DNA of 64,000 bases from Rufibacter sp. LB8 (GCF_014876185.1 NZ_JADALJ010000001.1:2399501-2463500), one strand, 5' to 3'. Shown: positions 24,430 through 33,434, counted from the first letter of the stretch. A program made the numbers and translations. The notes: generated by a model from the letters alone, not told the origin.

Positions 24430-24466
24430 ATTTTCGGGCTCATTTCCAGAAATGAGCCCGAAAACA
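24430..24466. repeat. P element upstream of the acyltransferase
   Basis: ATTTTCGGGCTCATTTCC and GAAATGAGCCCGAAAAC; it creates a false upstream ATG (MSPKMRS) for the acyltransferase. Confidence 0.9.
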
Positions 24467-24577
24467 GGAAAGCAATCTTTGCCTCTACTCAGAAGCTGTA
24501 TTTATATGAAGTGCATCTTCCTTACAAAGCCCAGCAAACCAGACCCCAAACCTTCCCCATTCTCCTATTTTCTGGTT

Positions 24578-25063
24578 TTACCACATAGAAGAAAAATACG
24601 TCCAGATGTATTCTGACGCTTTCCAGATGCCGTAGAAAATCAGCCCGAAGAGGACCAAGAAGCCAAGGAGTACTGCCATCAGAAAACCGGTGCCTTTGCC
24701 TTGGTATTGCCCGTGCTGGTAATGGCGGCGCAGCAGTTCCACGTTGCGTTGGTTGGCCTTGTAGGTAAAGTCAAAAATCCAGCCCAGCACGGGTATCATG
24801 CCAATAACGGTGTCCAGCACCACGTTGAACAACATTCTCATGATGAGGTAGCGGCTGGCGCCGTGGCGGGCCATGGTCATGACCAACACCCCAGACATGG
24901 CCATGGTAGACATACCGCCTACCACCGGCAACAAGCCAATAATTGGGTCCAGCCCAAACTTGAAGTTGGTGCCCGGGAAGGTGAACTGGTTGTCTAATAA
25001 TTTAGAGACGCTTTGCACCCACCGCAGGCGGTCGTCCAGGGGTATTTCAGGAGATGTGTTCAT
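24578..25063 (-). CDS. DUF4112 membrane protein
   Basis: The 161-aa protein matches DUF4112: an amphipathic N-terminus (LRWVQSVSKLLDNQFTFPGT), the signature GLDPIIGLLPVVGGMST, a second membrane region with IGMIPVLGWIFDFTYKANQR, and a C-terminal transmembrane helix (about 132-150). The GLxxxIGLIPxxG motifs resemble re-entrant membrane hairpins. The function is unknown; the family is widespread. It lies 180 bp upstream of, and in the same orientation as, the acyltransferase, so cotranscription is possible. Confidence 0.9.
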   Translation of the reverse strand: MNTSPEIPLDDRLRWVQSVSKLLDNQFTFPGTNFKFGLDPIIGLLPVVGGMSTMAMSGVLVMTMARHGASRYLIMRMLFNVVLDTVIGMIPVLGWIFDFTYKANQRNVELLRRHYQHGQYQGKGTGFLMAVLLGFLVLFGLIFYGIWKASEYIWTYFSSMW

Positions 25064-25477
25064 GGCTGCTTGGCTTTTTGGTGGTCTTACGCAAAAAAGC
25101 GCCCACTAGATAAGCCTGTCACCACGCACGGCTCTGTACCGCCGAGCGAAAGGCAAAAATGCCATGATCTGGAGGCAGCTCACTCCCCTATTCTACTAGG
25201 CCGCCGCGTATTTCTTTCCCAGACCTACACTTATCTTATCATGGAGCAAAACTTATCTCAATTAGATACAGCAAGCTTGGGGTAAACCATTCACCAAAGG
25301 CCAATTTATTAAATCAAACTTCTTCTCGACCGCTATTTTTTTAGAAAAGTCGGGTTTCTATTTAACATTTTTTAGGCTATTCTTAAAAATATATAAATAT
25401 TTGGGCTTCGTTTCTTATACTTACCGCAAAATAAATATTTATAACTCACCTAAAATTTAAAAAGCACCACCGCCAAT
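25064..25477. other. Intergenic region upstream of the ROK regulator
   Basis: This divergent interval carries the control regions of DUF4112 and the ROK gene. Its right half (25300-25470) is strongly AT-rich. A short frame from 25241 (MEQNLSQLDTASLG) could be a leader peptide but has no support. No P element and no clear TAnnTTTG/TTG pair is visible. Confidence 0.5.
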
Positions 25478-26773
25478 ATGATGACCAAAGCAAAAAAAAT
25501 GACCCCTTCTTTCTTTGAGGAAATCAATGACGAGACCTCATCTGGAGTCGCTTATAAAAATGTGAACCTGAAAAAGAAGGTCATTTCCTATTTCGCGCAT
25601 ATTGGCAACGCCACCATTGCAGAGCTGAGCAAAGAACTGAACCTGAGCGTGCCCAAAATCACCAGCCTGGTGAACTCTTTGATCCTGGATGGGCTGGTGC
25701 AGGACCACGGCAAGGTAGATTCCACCGGCGGCCGCAAGCCCAACGTGTACGGCCTGGCCCCTAACTCGGGCTTCTTTCTGGGCATTGACGTGAAGAAAAA
25801 CCACATCAACATTGGCCTCACCGACCTCCAGAAAAACCTGATCAGCGACTTTGACCAGTTCCCTTACCTGCTGAGCAATGACGAGGATTCTTTGCAGGAA
25901 CTTTGCCTGATCATCAACAACTTCATCGCCAGCCTGCCCGTGCCCAAAGAGAAGATTCTGGGCATTGGGATTAACCTGTCGGGCCGCATTAACTACGCTA
26001 AGGGCCGCAACTACAACCTGTTCCACTTTCATGAGGCACCGCTGAGCAAAGTGATTGAGTCTGAGGTGGGCATACGTGTGTTCTTGGAGAACGACTCCCG
26101 GGCCATGGCCTACGGCGAATTCTGCTCCGGCACCGTGAACGATGAGAAAGACGTATTGTTCCTGAACCTGGACTACGGCATTGGCATGGGCGTGATTCTG
26201 AACAACCAGCTGTACTATGGCAAGTCGGGGTTCTCCGGGGAGTTTGGCCACATTCCCATCTTTCAGAACGACATCATCTGCAAGTGCGGCAAGAAAGGCT
26301 GCCTGGAAACCGAGGCCTCTGGCTGGGCGCTCCTGGATATGTTTAAACAACAGCTGCGAGATGGCGCTACCTCCATGGTCACACACAAAGGCATTCCCAT
26401 TGATGACCTGCTGCTGGAAGACATTATTGAGGCCGCTCATAACGATGACGTACTGGCCATTGAGCTCATTGCCAAGGTAGGCAAGCGCATTGGCAAGGGC
26501 ATTGCCCTTTTGATCAACATCTTCAACCCGGAACTGGTGATTTTAGGCGGCCTGCTGTCTTCCACTGAAGAATATTTACTGCTCCCCATCAAAAGCGCCA
26601 TCAACAAATACTCTCTGAGCCTGGTGAACAATGACACCCAGATCAAATTCTCCAAACTGGGCGAACAGGCCGGCGTGATTGGCGCGTGTCTTTTGGTACG
26701 CCACAAACTACTGGACCTGGATACTTCTTTGAACGCCAAGCCACCCAAAAACACCTCGTTTGTGTACGCCTAA
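25478..26773 (+). CDS. ROK family transcriptional regulator (NagC/Mlc type)
   Basis: The 431-aa protein joins an N-terminal winged helix-turn-helix (about 33-88, ATIAELSKELNLSVPKITSL) to a ROK sugar-kinase-fold domain. The ROK zinc site is complete: His258 in EFGHIPI and Cys268, Cys270, Cys275 in CKCGKKGCLE. The sugar pocket shows LENDSRAMAYGE. ROK repressors release operators on binding a sugar or sugar phosphate; the DNA-binding head argues against a plain glucokinase. The two amidase genes downstream are not clearly its targets. A terminator follows at 26803. Confidence 0.92.
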   Translation: MMTKAKKMTPSFFEEINDETSSGVAYKNVNLKKKVISYFAHIGNATIAELSKELNLSVPKITSLVNSLILDGLVQDHGKVDSTGGRKPNVYGLAPNSGFFLGIDVKKNHINIGLTDLQKNLISDFDQFPYLLSNDEDSLQELCLIINNFIASLPVPKEKILGIGINLSGRINYAKGRNYNLFHFHEAPLSKVIESEVGIRVFLENDSRAMAYGEFCSGTVNDEKDVLFLNLDYGIGMGVILNNQLYYGKSGFSGEFGHIPIFQNDIICKCGKKGCLETEASGWALLDMFKQQLRDGATSMVTHKGIPIDDLLLEDIIEAAHNDDVLAIELIAKVGKRIGKGIALLINIFNPELVILGGLLSSTEEYLLLPIKSAINKYSLSLVNNDTQIKFSKLGEQAGVIGACLLVRHKLLDLDTSLNAKPPKNTSFVYA

Positions 26774-26802
26774 GCATTGGTTCACCAATTCATGACAAGA
26801 AG

Positions 26803-26829
26803 AAAGCCCCGCCAGTTGGCGGGGCTTTT
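26803..26829 (+). terminator. Intrinsic terminator of the ROK gene
   Basis: AAAGCCCCGCC-AGTT-GGCGGGGCTTTT, a strong GC-rich stem with a short loop. Confidence 0.85.
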
Positions 26830-26882
26830 GCATTATGCAGGCTTCCAGTCCTCACAAGGCACCTCCTAATTTAGTCAGAGGA

Positions 26883-26939
26883 AATCCTTTTCCGTTTTGG
26901 GGCTCATTTCCAGAAATGAGCCCCAAAACGGAAAGGATT
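26883..26939. repeat. P element, symmetrical GGGG variant
   Basis: AATCCTTTTCCGTTTTGGGG then CTCATTTCC, and GAAATGAGCCCCAAAACGG then AAAGGATT. Both arms carry the G/C change relative to the TTTTCGGG/CCCGAAAA form, so pairing is kept. Confidence 0.92.
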
Positions 26940-27358
26940 CTGACCGTCTTGCCTGCTTTTTCAAAACCCGAGGTGGCTTTCGCTTCTTTTCCTATGACTT
27001 CTAATTAGTCAGAAACCTCTCATTAATATCTCAGGATTTAACCGAGACAAAGTCTATTTTGTAAAGGCTTAAGTTTTGGCTATTCTGGCAAGTTGCAGAC
27101 CCCAACAATCCAACTTCTGAAACAGTTTTTATGCCCGCCGTGGCCAAAGAGAACTTTGCCTATTTCTCAAAATAAAAGGTGGGTGGAATTCCCCAATTTC
27201 AAAAATGCAATCAGGAGGGGCTGATCATTCAAAAGATTTTAAAATTTTTTATTAATATTATTGTGTTCCATAAATCAAATTATTAATTTAGACCCAGTGA
27301 ACACTTTCCTGACAACTGGTGTTCTTCAGCCGCTTACCATTATTTCTTACAGACAACA
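26940..27358. other. AT-rich intergenic region upstream of the amidase cluster
   Basis: No gene is visible. It holds the candidate promoter at 27261-27291. The stretch 26990-27060 has no recognisable element. Confidence 0.5.
27261..27291 (+). promoter_or_regulatory. Candidate promoter of the amidase cluster
   Basis: TTG (27261-27263), 20 bp, TAATTTAG (one mismatch to TAnnTTTG). Predicted start near 27298, leader about 60 nt. Confidence 0.4.
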
Positions 27359-28651
27359 ATGACAAAACCCTTACACTCATTCTTTACCTTTCTGGCAGTT
27401 TGCTGCCTGGCCGGTTCGGCCATGGCGCAAGAAGGGATAATCAAATCTTCCGTGCTGCCAACCAAGCCTGGCAAAACGTACAGCGTGCCTACTTACGCGG
27501 CAGAAGCCATCAGTCTTAAATGCGAAGACTGTGTGATAGACAAGGCCTACTTTGTGGTTGGCCAAGACACCGTTACCGTAAACCAAGACGGTCACGTAGA
27601 CATGTCTGCCCTGGTGTTCCTGCCATCAAAACAAGAAACCATAACGTTCTACAGCGGCACCATAAACGCAGATTTGCAAATGGTGTATATCACCGGAACG
27701 CCCAAGAAACCAATTGCCAAGAAAACCATCACGCTTAGAACCGATAACAGTGATTGCGCCATTCAGGTGGTACCGCCTTCTGTTTGGCGCACCGGCTTGA
27801 TTCAGCCTAATTATACGCCTGGGTTTTCTACCACCAATGTCATTGCCGTTCACCACGGAGATTCTCCTAATACCGCCCCTACGTATGAAGAAGGCCTGCG
27901 CGTGCTGAGAAGTTACTACAATCACCACACCAGCCCCTCAGGCAATAACTGGTCAGACATTGGCTATAACTATTTGATTGGGCCAGACGGCACCATCTTT
28001 TTAGGGCGTGAAAAACTAGCCAGCCAGACCGGGACTGGCCAGGAGTCTGACAAGATTATTGCTGCCCACCTTTGCGCGAAGAACACCAATACCATGGGGA
28101 TCTGCCTTATTGGCCGTTATACCTCTGAGATGCCTACCGCCAAAACGCTGGAATCTCTGTACAAATTGATCAAGTGGAAAGCAGCCAAAGACAACATTGA
28201 CCTCAACAGCAAAGTGTTGCACCCGGTGAACCCAACGTCTAGCCAAACCCAGGCGCTCATCCCCAGATTGATTGGCCACCGTGAAGGACCTTGCGGCACT
28301 TCCTGCCCGGGTGACTTCTTCTACAACAACCACTTTATCAACCCCAACAGCCCGGTTCGTCCTATCTTAAACGAAGTAGGCAACATTTGTGCAGCGCCGC
28401 TTGGCCTCACCAATGAAGACATGAACTACATTGTAGTGGTGTACCCCAACCCAACCAACGGCCAGGAGCTGAAAGCCAATTTTGATTACAAAACCGTTTC
28501 TGTGTATGGTTTAGACGGAAAGCAAGTGCGTGCCGCCGTGAAGAAAGCCGGTGAGGTTTTGCCCGTAACAGGTCTTACCGCCGGTACCTACCTCTTCCAT
28601 TTTGACACCCCAGACTACGGCAAAGTAGTGAGACGTGTGGTTGTAAACTAA
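27359..28651 (+). CDS. Secreted PGRP-type N-acetylmuramoyl-L-alanine amidase with T9SS tail (paralogue 1)
   Basis: The 430-aa protein has a signal peptide (cut near AMAQE), an N-terminal beta domain with a CEDC motif (55-58), and a peptidoglycan-recognition/amidase-2 domain (about 140-330). Zinc ligands are visible as His165/166 (VIAVHHGDS), His307 (IGHREG) and Cys316 (TSCPGD). The C-terminal 70 residues (YPNPTNGQELKANF to GKVVRRVVVN) form a type A T9SS sorting domain. It should be exported through the outer membrane and hydrolyse peptidoglycan, most plausibly of competitors or for recycling; that role is inference. It is the first of three tandem paralogues. Confidence 0.92.
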   Translation: MTKPLHSFFTFLAVCCLAGSAMAQEGIIKSSVLPTKPGKTYSVPTYAAEAISLKCEDCVIDKAYFVVGQDTVTVNQDGHVDMSALVFLPSKQETITFYSGTINADLQMVYITGTPKKPIAKKTITLRTDNSDCAIQVVPPSVWRTGLIQPNYTPGFSTTNVIAVHHGDSPNTAPTYEEGLRVLRSYYNHHTSPSGNNWSDIGYNYLIGPDGTIFLGREKLASQTGTGQESDKIIAAHLCAKNTNTMGICLIGRYTSEMPTAKTLESLYKLIKWKAAKDNIDLNSKVLHPVNPTSSQTQALIPRLIGHREGPCGTSCPGDFFYNNHFINPNSPVRPILNEVGNICAAPLGLTNEDMNYIVVVYPNPTNGQELKANFDYKTVSVYGLDGKQVRAAVKKAGEVLPVTGLTAGTYLFHFDTPDYGKVVRRVVVN

Positions 28652-28684
28652 CATGGCCCGCTACCATATCCATATCAACTAACC

Positions 28685-28720
28685 AAAAGAAGCCAGGCCT
28701 TACTACGTCTGGCTTCTTTT
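28685..28720 (+). terminator. Intrinsic terminator after amidase paralogue 1
   Basis: AAAAGAAGCCAG...CTGGCTTCTTTTTAG stem and T tract. Confidence 0.85.
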
Positions 28721-28764
28721 TAGTTTAGTACTGTTCTCACCCAATATTACACCAGACAAACAAC

Positions 28765-30018
28765 ATGAAACAACGTTTACTTTTACTAGCAGCCGCTTTC
28801 TGCACCTTTTCAGTGACTGCCCTGGCGCAAGGCGGGCTGGCCGGCAAGGTGCAGCTGACCGTGCAACCAGGCCAGACTTATACCATCAAATCGGCTTCGG
28901 CAGATGCGCTGGGTGTGAAATGCGAATCCTGCACCTTTGACAAGGCTTACTTTCTAGCCGGCCCAGACACCGTTCGTTTAGCCCAGGACGAACATTCTGA
29001 CCAACTCACCGCCCTGGCTGTGCTTCCGGCACCCACTTAAACGCTTACCTTCTACAGCGGCACCATTTCTGGGCAGGTTTCTTTTGACCTGTTCAGCGTG
29101 GGCAAGATCAAAACCTCTGACAAGCGCCAGGAAACCCTGCGCATAGGTGACGGCGACTGCGTGATCAATGTGGTGCCTACCTCCGTTTGGCGCGCAGGCT
29201 TGATTCAGCCCACTTACACCCCTTCTTTCACCCAGACAGAGATTGTGGCGGTACACCACGGCGCTTCGGCAAACATTTCAACCTATGACCAGGCTGTAGC
29301 AACTATAAGACAGTATTATCTGTTGCACCGCAACACCAACGGGTGGTCAGACATAGGGTACAATTATCTGATTGGGCCAGAGGGAACCGTTTTCCAGGGC
29401 CGTGAGGTAAAAGCAGGGCAGAATTTCACCTCAGACTACATCATGGGCGCGCACCTGTGTCAAAAAAACGTGGGCACCATGGGTATCTGCCTCATGGGCG
29501 ATTTCACCAACGTCTTGCCATCTGCCAAAACCCTGGAATCTTTGTTCAAGCTTATTAAGTGGAAGATGAAGAAAGACAACCTGGACATTAACGGCAGCAC
29601 CTACCACTACGGCAACATCATCCCCAACATTATTGGCCACCGCGAAGGTCCCTGCGCCACCGCCTGCCCCGGAGACGCGCTGTACAATTACCTCTTCAAA
29701 GCTAACCCGGCTGTCACGCCTACCCGCTTAATCAAGGCCGAAGTAGGCAACATCTGCGAGGCGCCTTTGGGCTTAACCGCAGAGGAAATGGACTACATTG
29801 TGATTGTCTACCCTAACCCAAGCAACGGCCAGGAACTGAAAGCCAACTTTGACTACAAAACCGTAGCCGTATATGGCCTAGACGGCAAGCAGGTACGTGC
29901 CGCCGTGAAAAAAGCCGGCGAGGTTCTGCCTGTGAGCGGCCTGACCGCCGGTACTTATCTTTTCCATTTTGACACCCCAGATTACGGCAAGGTAGTCCGC
30001 AGAATTGTGATCAACTAA
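28765..30018 (+). pseudogene. PGRP-type amidase with T9SS tail (paralogue 2) interrupted by an in-frame TAA
   Basis: The frame is open for 418 codons from the ATG at 28765 to the stop at 30016-30018 except for a TAA at 29038-29040. Paralogues 1 and 3 have VLPSKQETITFYSG and VLPSKQEAITFHSG there; this copy reads VLPAPT-stop-TLTFYSG, so a Glu codon (GAA or GAG) has most likely become TAA. Upstream are signal peptide and CESC motif; downstream the amidase domain (VAVHHGAS, IGHREGPCATACPG) and T9SS tail remain intact without frameshift. Without readthrough only a 91-aa exported N-terminal domain is made. An internal GTG at 29098 could not provide a signal peptide. Confidence 0.85.
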
Positions 30019-30025
30019 CCATCTG

Positions 30026-30052
30026 AAAGAGCCCAGCAACCTGGGCTCTTTT
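30026..30052 (+). terminator. Intrinsic terminator after amidase paralogue 2
   Basis: AAAGAGCCCAG-CAAC-CTGGGCTCTTTT followed by ATTTT. Confidence 0.85.
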
Positions 30053-30090
30053 ATTTTCACCCAACCCTCCCATTACAAACTAACCTACGC

Positions 30091-31365
30091 ATGAAAAAAA
30101 CCTTACTCCCCCTCCTCACCTTGGTCCTTGGCTTCTCTTCCAGCGCCTGGGCACAAGACGGCCTGGCCGGAAAAGCCCAACTACAGGCCCAACCCAACCA
30201 AACGTACCAAATCAATGCCTTCTCTGCTGATGCGGCAGGCGTTAAATGCGAGTCCTGCGTGTTTGACGGCGCCTATTTGGTGGTGGGCAAAGATACGGTT
30301 GCCCTCAAGGCCGATGAGCACTCTGACCTGATTGTGGCGCTGGCCGTGCTGCCTTCCAAACAAGAGGCCATTACTTTTCACAGCGGCAACACCAAAGGCC
30401 TGCTCAGCTTTGACTTCTTTAAGACCAGCGGCACTAAAATACCAGCTAAGAAAGGTGCCACCCTACGCGTTGGCGATGGAGATTGCACCTTTGACGTCAT
30501 TCCTACTTCTGTCTGGCGGGCTGGTTTGGCAGAACCTACCTGGGGCACTACCTACACCAAAACGGAGAATATTGCCGTGCACCACGGCGCGGGCGGGGTG
30601 ACCATTAGCACCTATGAACAAGGCTTGGCCACCATCAGGCAGTACTACTTGCTGCACCGTAACACCAATGATTGGGGCGATATTGGCTACAATTACCTTA
30701 TTGGGCCAGACGGTTCCATTTTTCAGGGCAGGGAAGTAACGCCTGATAAAACCTACACGTCAGATTACATCATGGGCGCGCACTTGTGCTCTATGAATTC
30801 CAACAGCATGGGCATCTGCATCATGGGCGATTATACCAACCTGCTGCCTAGTGCCAAGGCCCTGGAGTCGCTCTACAAAATCATTAAGTGGAAGGCGAAA
30901 AAGGACAACATTGACATTAACGGCACCGATTTGCACCCCAACACGCCAACTTCCACCAGACCACAGAACCGGATCCCCACCATCATTGGCCACCGCGAAG
31001 GTCCCTGCGCCACCGCCTGCCCGGGCAATGCGCTGTACAACTATTTGTTTACCTCGCCCACCAGCCCCAACCGTCGTATCAGAACCGAAGTGGGCAACAT
31101 CTGCGAAGCGCCGCTCGGCCTCACTGCCGAGGACATGGATTACATTGTGATTGTCTACCCAAACCCCAGCAACGGCAAAGAACTGAAAGCCAACTTTGAT
31201 TACAAGACCGTGTCTGTGTTTGGTTTAGACGGAAAACAGGTTCGCGCCGCCGTGAAGAAATCTGGCGAGGTTTTGCCCGTGAGCGGTCTAACCGCCGGAA
31301 CGTATTTCTTCCATTTTGACACGCCAGATTATGGCAAAGTGGTGCGCAGAATTGTGATCAACTAG
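30091..31365 (+). CDS. Secreted PGRP-type N-acetylmuramoyl-L-alanine amidase with T9SS tail (paralogue 3)
   Basis: The 424-aa protein has the same layout as paralogue 1: signal peptide (MKKTLLPLLTLVLGFSSSAW, cut near AQDG), CESC motif (53-56), amidase domain with His164/165 (IAVHHGAG), His301 (IGHREG) and Cys310 (TACPGN), and a T9SS type A domain that is nearly identical among the three genes (YPNPSNGKELKANFDYKTVS). The N-terminal domain is closer to paralogue 2 than to paralogue 1, suggesting two successive duplications. It has its own terminator downstream at 31429. Confidence 0.92.
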   Translation: MKKTLLPLLTLVLGFSSSAWAQDGLAGKAQLQAQPNQTYQINAFSADAAGVKCESCVFDGAYLVVGKDTVALKADEHSDLIVALAVLPSKQEAITFHSGNTKGLLSFDFFKTSGTKIPAKKGATLRVGDGDCTFDVIPTSVWRAGLAEPTWGTTYTKTENIAVHHGAGGVTISTYEQGLATIRQYYLLHRNTNDWGDIGYNYLIGPDGSIFQGREVTPDKTYTSDYIMGAHLCSMNSNSMGICIMGDYTNLLPSAKALESLYKIIKWKAKKDNIDINGTDLHPNTPTSTRPQNRIPTIIGHREGPCATACPGNALYNYLFTSPTSPNRRIRTEVGNICEAPLGLTAEDMDYIVIVYPNPSNGKELKANFDYKTVSVFGLDGKQVRAAVKKSGEVLPVSGLTAGTYFFHFDTPDYGKVVRRIVIN

Positions 31366-31387
31366 GTATATTTTTCATCCAGACTTT

Positions 31388-31431
31388 TCTGTTTTTGGCT
31401 TCATTTCCGGAAATGAGGCCCAAAACGTAAA
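31388..31431. repeat. P element after the amidase cluster
   Basis: CTGTTTTTGGCTTCATTTCC and GGAAATGAGGCCCAAAACG. Confidence 0.88.
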
Positions 31432-31465
31432 ATCCCCGAAGTGAGAATTTGCTTCGGGGATTTTG
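31429..31465 (+). terminator. Intrinsic terminator of amidase paralogue 3
   Basis: AAAATCCCCGAAG...CTTCGGGGATTTT directly follows the P element at 31388. Confidence 0.8.
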
Positions 31466-31503
31466 CATATTAAATAAGGAAGCGAGCTATGGATCTATAT
31501 TTT

Positions 31504-31593
31504 TGTCATCCTGAAAGGATCTAGGTGGCGAACTAGACAAGCTTTCACTAAATGCTTTTCTAACTTGTCCACAAGATCCTTTCAGGATGACAA
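31504..31593. repeat. Family D inverted pair and GTGA microsatellite
   Basis: TGTCATCCTGAAAGGATCT (31504-31522) and AGATCCTTTCAGGATGACA (31574-31592) are exact reverse complements around 51 bp. Immediately after, about six tandem GTGA units occupy 31596-31620. A single arm recurs at 40725. Confidence 0.85.
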
Positions 31594-31633
31594 AGTGTGA
31601 GTGAGTGAGTGAGTGAGTGAATAAGTGCGAATA

Positions 31634-31675
31634 TTCCGTTTTCGGCCTCATTTCCGGAAACGGGCCCGAAAACGC
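31634..31675. repeat. P element abutting the pruA terminator
   Basis: ATTCCGTTTTCGGCCTCATTT and CCGGAAACGGGCCCGAAAACG. Confidence 0.88.
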
Positions 31676-31716
31676 AAAATCCCCGAAGCGATGTCTCACC
31701 TCGGGGATTTTTTTTT
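31676..31716 (-). terminator. Intrinsic terminator of pruA
   Basis: AAAATCCCCGAAGCG...CCTCGGGGATTTTTTTTT stem; it mirrors the terminator at 31429 so that two P-element/terminator pairs face each other. Confidence 0.75.
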
Positions 31717-31735
31717 GCAAATCAATGCACCAAAT

Positions 31736-33367
31736 TTAGTCTTGCTGCAGGAACGGGTAGCGGTGATCAACCGGCGGCACAAACGTTTCTTTGATGGTGC
31801 GGGCAGTGGTCCAGCGCAAAAGGTTCAGCATAGAACCGGCTTTGTCATTGGTGCCTGAAGCACGTGAACCACCGAAGGGCTGTTGGCCCACCACAGCGCC
31901 CGTGGGCTTGTCATTGATGTAGAAGTTACCGGCAGAATGGCGTAGAATCTTGGTGGCCACCTCAATGGCGTAGCGGTCATTAGAGAAAATAGCACCCGTC
32001 AAGGCATACGGCGATGTTTCATCTACCAGTTGCAAGGTCTCCTCAAATTTCTCCGGATCATACACATGCAAAGTCAGCACCGGCCCGAACAATTCGTCAC
32101 ACATGGTCACGTAGTTAGGGTCTTGCGCCACTATGATGGTAGGTTCAATGAAATAGCCTTTGCTCTTGTCATACTTTCCGCCGGCTATGATTTCCACGGA
32201 GTCATCTTTCTGAGCGTTGTCAATGTACTTGGCAAGTTTGTCGAAGGATTTTTCGTCAATCACGGCGTTGATGAAATTGCCGAAATCCGCTGGGTCGCCC
32301 ATCTTGAACGATTTCAGGTCTTCCACCACGTACTTTTTCACATCTTCCCAGATATTGCTAGGAATGTACGCCCTTGAGGCAGCCGAGCATTTCTGTCCCT
32401 GGTACTCAAACGCGCCGCGGCTGATGGAAACGGCCACTTCTTTGGCGTTCGCCGATTTGTGGGCGACAATAAAGTCTTTTCCGCCGGTCTCACCCACAAT
32501 GCGCGGGTAGTTGCGGTAGGTGTTCACGTTCTCGCCAATGGTTTTCCAGATGTGGTTGAACACGCCCGTGCTACCTGTGAAGTGGATGCCCGCGAAATGA
32601 CGGTTCTTGAAGATGACGTCACCGGCCGTAGGGCCGTCCACATACACCAAATTAATCACGCCATCTGGCACACCGGCCGCTTTGAACAGCTCCATGATCA
32701 CGTTGGCAGAATAAATCTGGGTGTTAGAAGGTTTCCAGACCACCACGTTGCCCATCATGGCCGGTGCAGCTGGTAAATTGGCGGCAATAGACGTGAAGTT
32801 GAACGGCGTGAGCGCGAACACAAATCCTTCCAGCGGACGGTGCTCCAGACGGTTCCACATGCCCGGCAGTGACTCCGGCTGCATTTTGTAGATGTCGGTC
32901 ATGAACTTCACGTTGAACTTAAAGAAGTCAATGAGCTCGCAGGCGGCGTCAATCTCAGCTTGGAAGGCGTTCTTAGACTGGCCCAGCATGGTGGCGGCGT
33001 TCATTCTGGCTCTGAAAGGCCCAGCCAACAAATCGGCGGCTTTCAGGAAGATGGCGGCGCGGCTTTCCCAGGGCATGTTCGCCCAGTTCTCGCGGGCGGC
33101 CAAGGCGGCGTCAATGGCCTGCTGCACGTGGTTGGCATCGCCTTCATGAAACTGCCCCAGCACGTGGGTATGGTCATGCGGCGGACTGATGGTTTTGGTT
33201 TTGCCGGTACGTACTTCCTCACTGCCAATGTACATGGGTATGTCCATCTTCTGGTCACGCATGGCCTTGTAAGTAGCCTGCAGTTCTTTTCTTTCTGGGC
33301 TACCGGGGGCGTAGCTTTTCACCGGCTCGTTCACCGGAATAGGGACGTTGAAATATCCGTTGGCCAT
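31736..33367 (-). CDS. pruA: L-glutamate gamma-semialdehyde dehydrogenase
   Basis: Start is the ATG of MANGYFNVPIPVNEPVKSYA (33367), about 30 nt after a consensus promoter; 13 further codons upstream overlap that promoter and are not used. The 543-aa protein is a complete aldehyde dehydrogenase of the PruA group, with the catalytic Glu in VGETGGKDF, the catalytic Cys in YQGQKCSAASRAYIP, and the C-terminal GGSRASGTNDKAGS motif. It oxidises glutamate semialdehyde (pyrroline-5-carboxylate) to glutamate in proline breakdown. Proline dehydrogenase is not in the window. Confidence 0.96.
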   Translation of the reverse strand: MANGYFNVPIPVNEPVKSYAPGSPERKELQATYKAMRDQKMDIPMYIGSEEVRTGKTKTISPPHDHTHVLGQFHEGDANHVQQAIDAALAARENWANMPWESRAAIFLKAADLLAGPFRARMNAATMLGQSKNAFQAEIDAACELIDFFKFNVKFMTDIYKMQPESLPGMWNRLEHRPLEGFVFALTPFNFTSIAANLPAAPAMMGNVVVWKPSNTQIYSANVIMELFKAAGVPDGVINLVYVDGPTAGDVIFKNRHFAGIHFTGSTGVFNHIWKTIGENVNTYRNYPRIVGETGGKDFIVAHKSANAKEVAVSISRGAFEYQGQKCSAASRAYIPSNIWEDVKKYVVEDLKSFKMGDPADFGNFINAVIDEKSFDKLAKYIDNAQKDDSVEIIAGGKYDKSKGYFIEPTIIVAQDPNYVTMCDELFGPVLTLHVYDPEKFEETLQLVDETSPYALTGAIFSNDRYAIEVATKILRHSAGNFYINDKPTGAVVGQQPFGGSRASGTNDKAGSMLNLLRWTTARTIKETFVPPVDHRYPFLQQD

Positions 33368-33403
33368 ATAATTTCTAATTTTTAGGTGCTGATGTGATGA
33401 AAA

Positions 33404-33434
33404 CAAAGATACCGCTTTCCCCGGAAATGGCTAA
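33404..33434 (-). promoter_or_regulatory. Promoter of pruA (TTAG-N19-TATCTTTG)
   Basis: On the minus strand TATCTTTG (33404-33411) is a perfect -7 element and TTAG lies 19 bp upstream. Transcription would start near 33397. Confidence 0.65.

Noticed and set aside
25241..25284. Leader peptide MEQNLSQLDTASLG upstream of the ROK gene
   Set aside because: Fourteen codons without attenuator structure or conserved motif; kept only as a remark in the intergenic entry.
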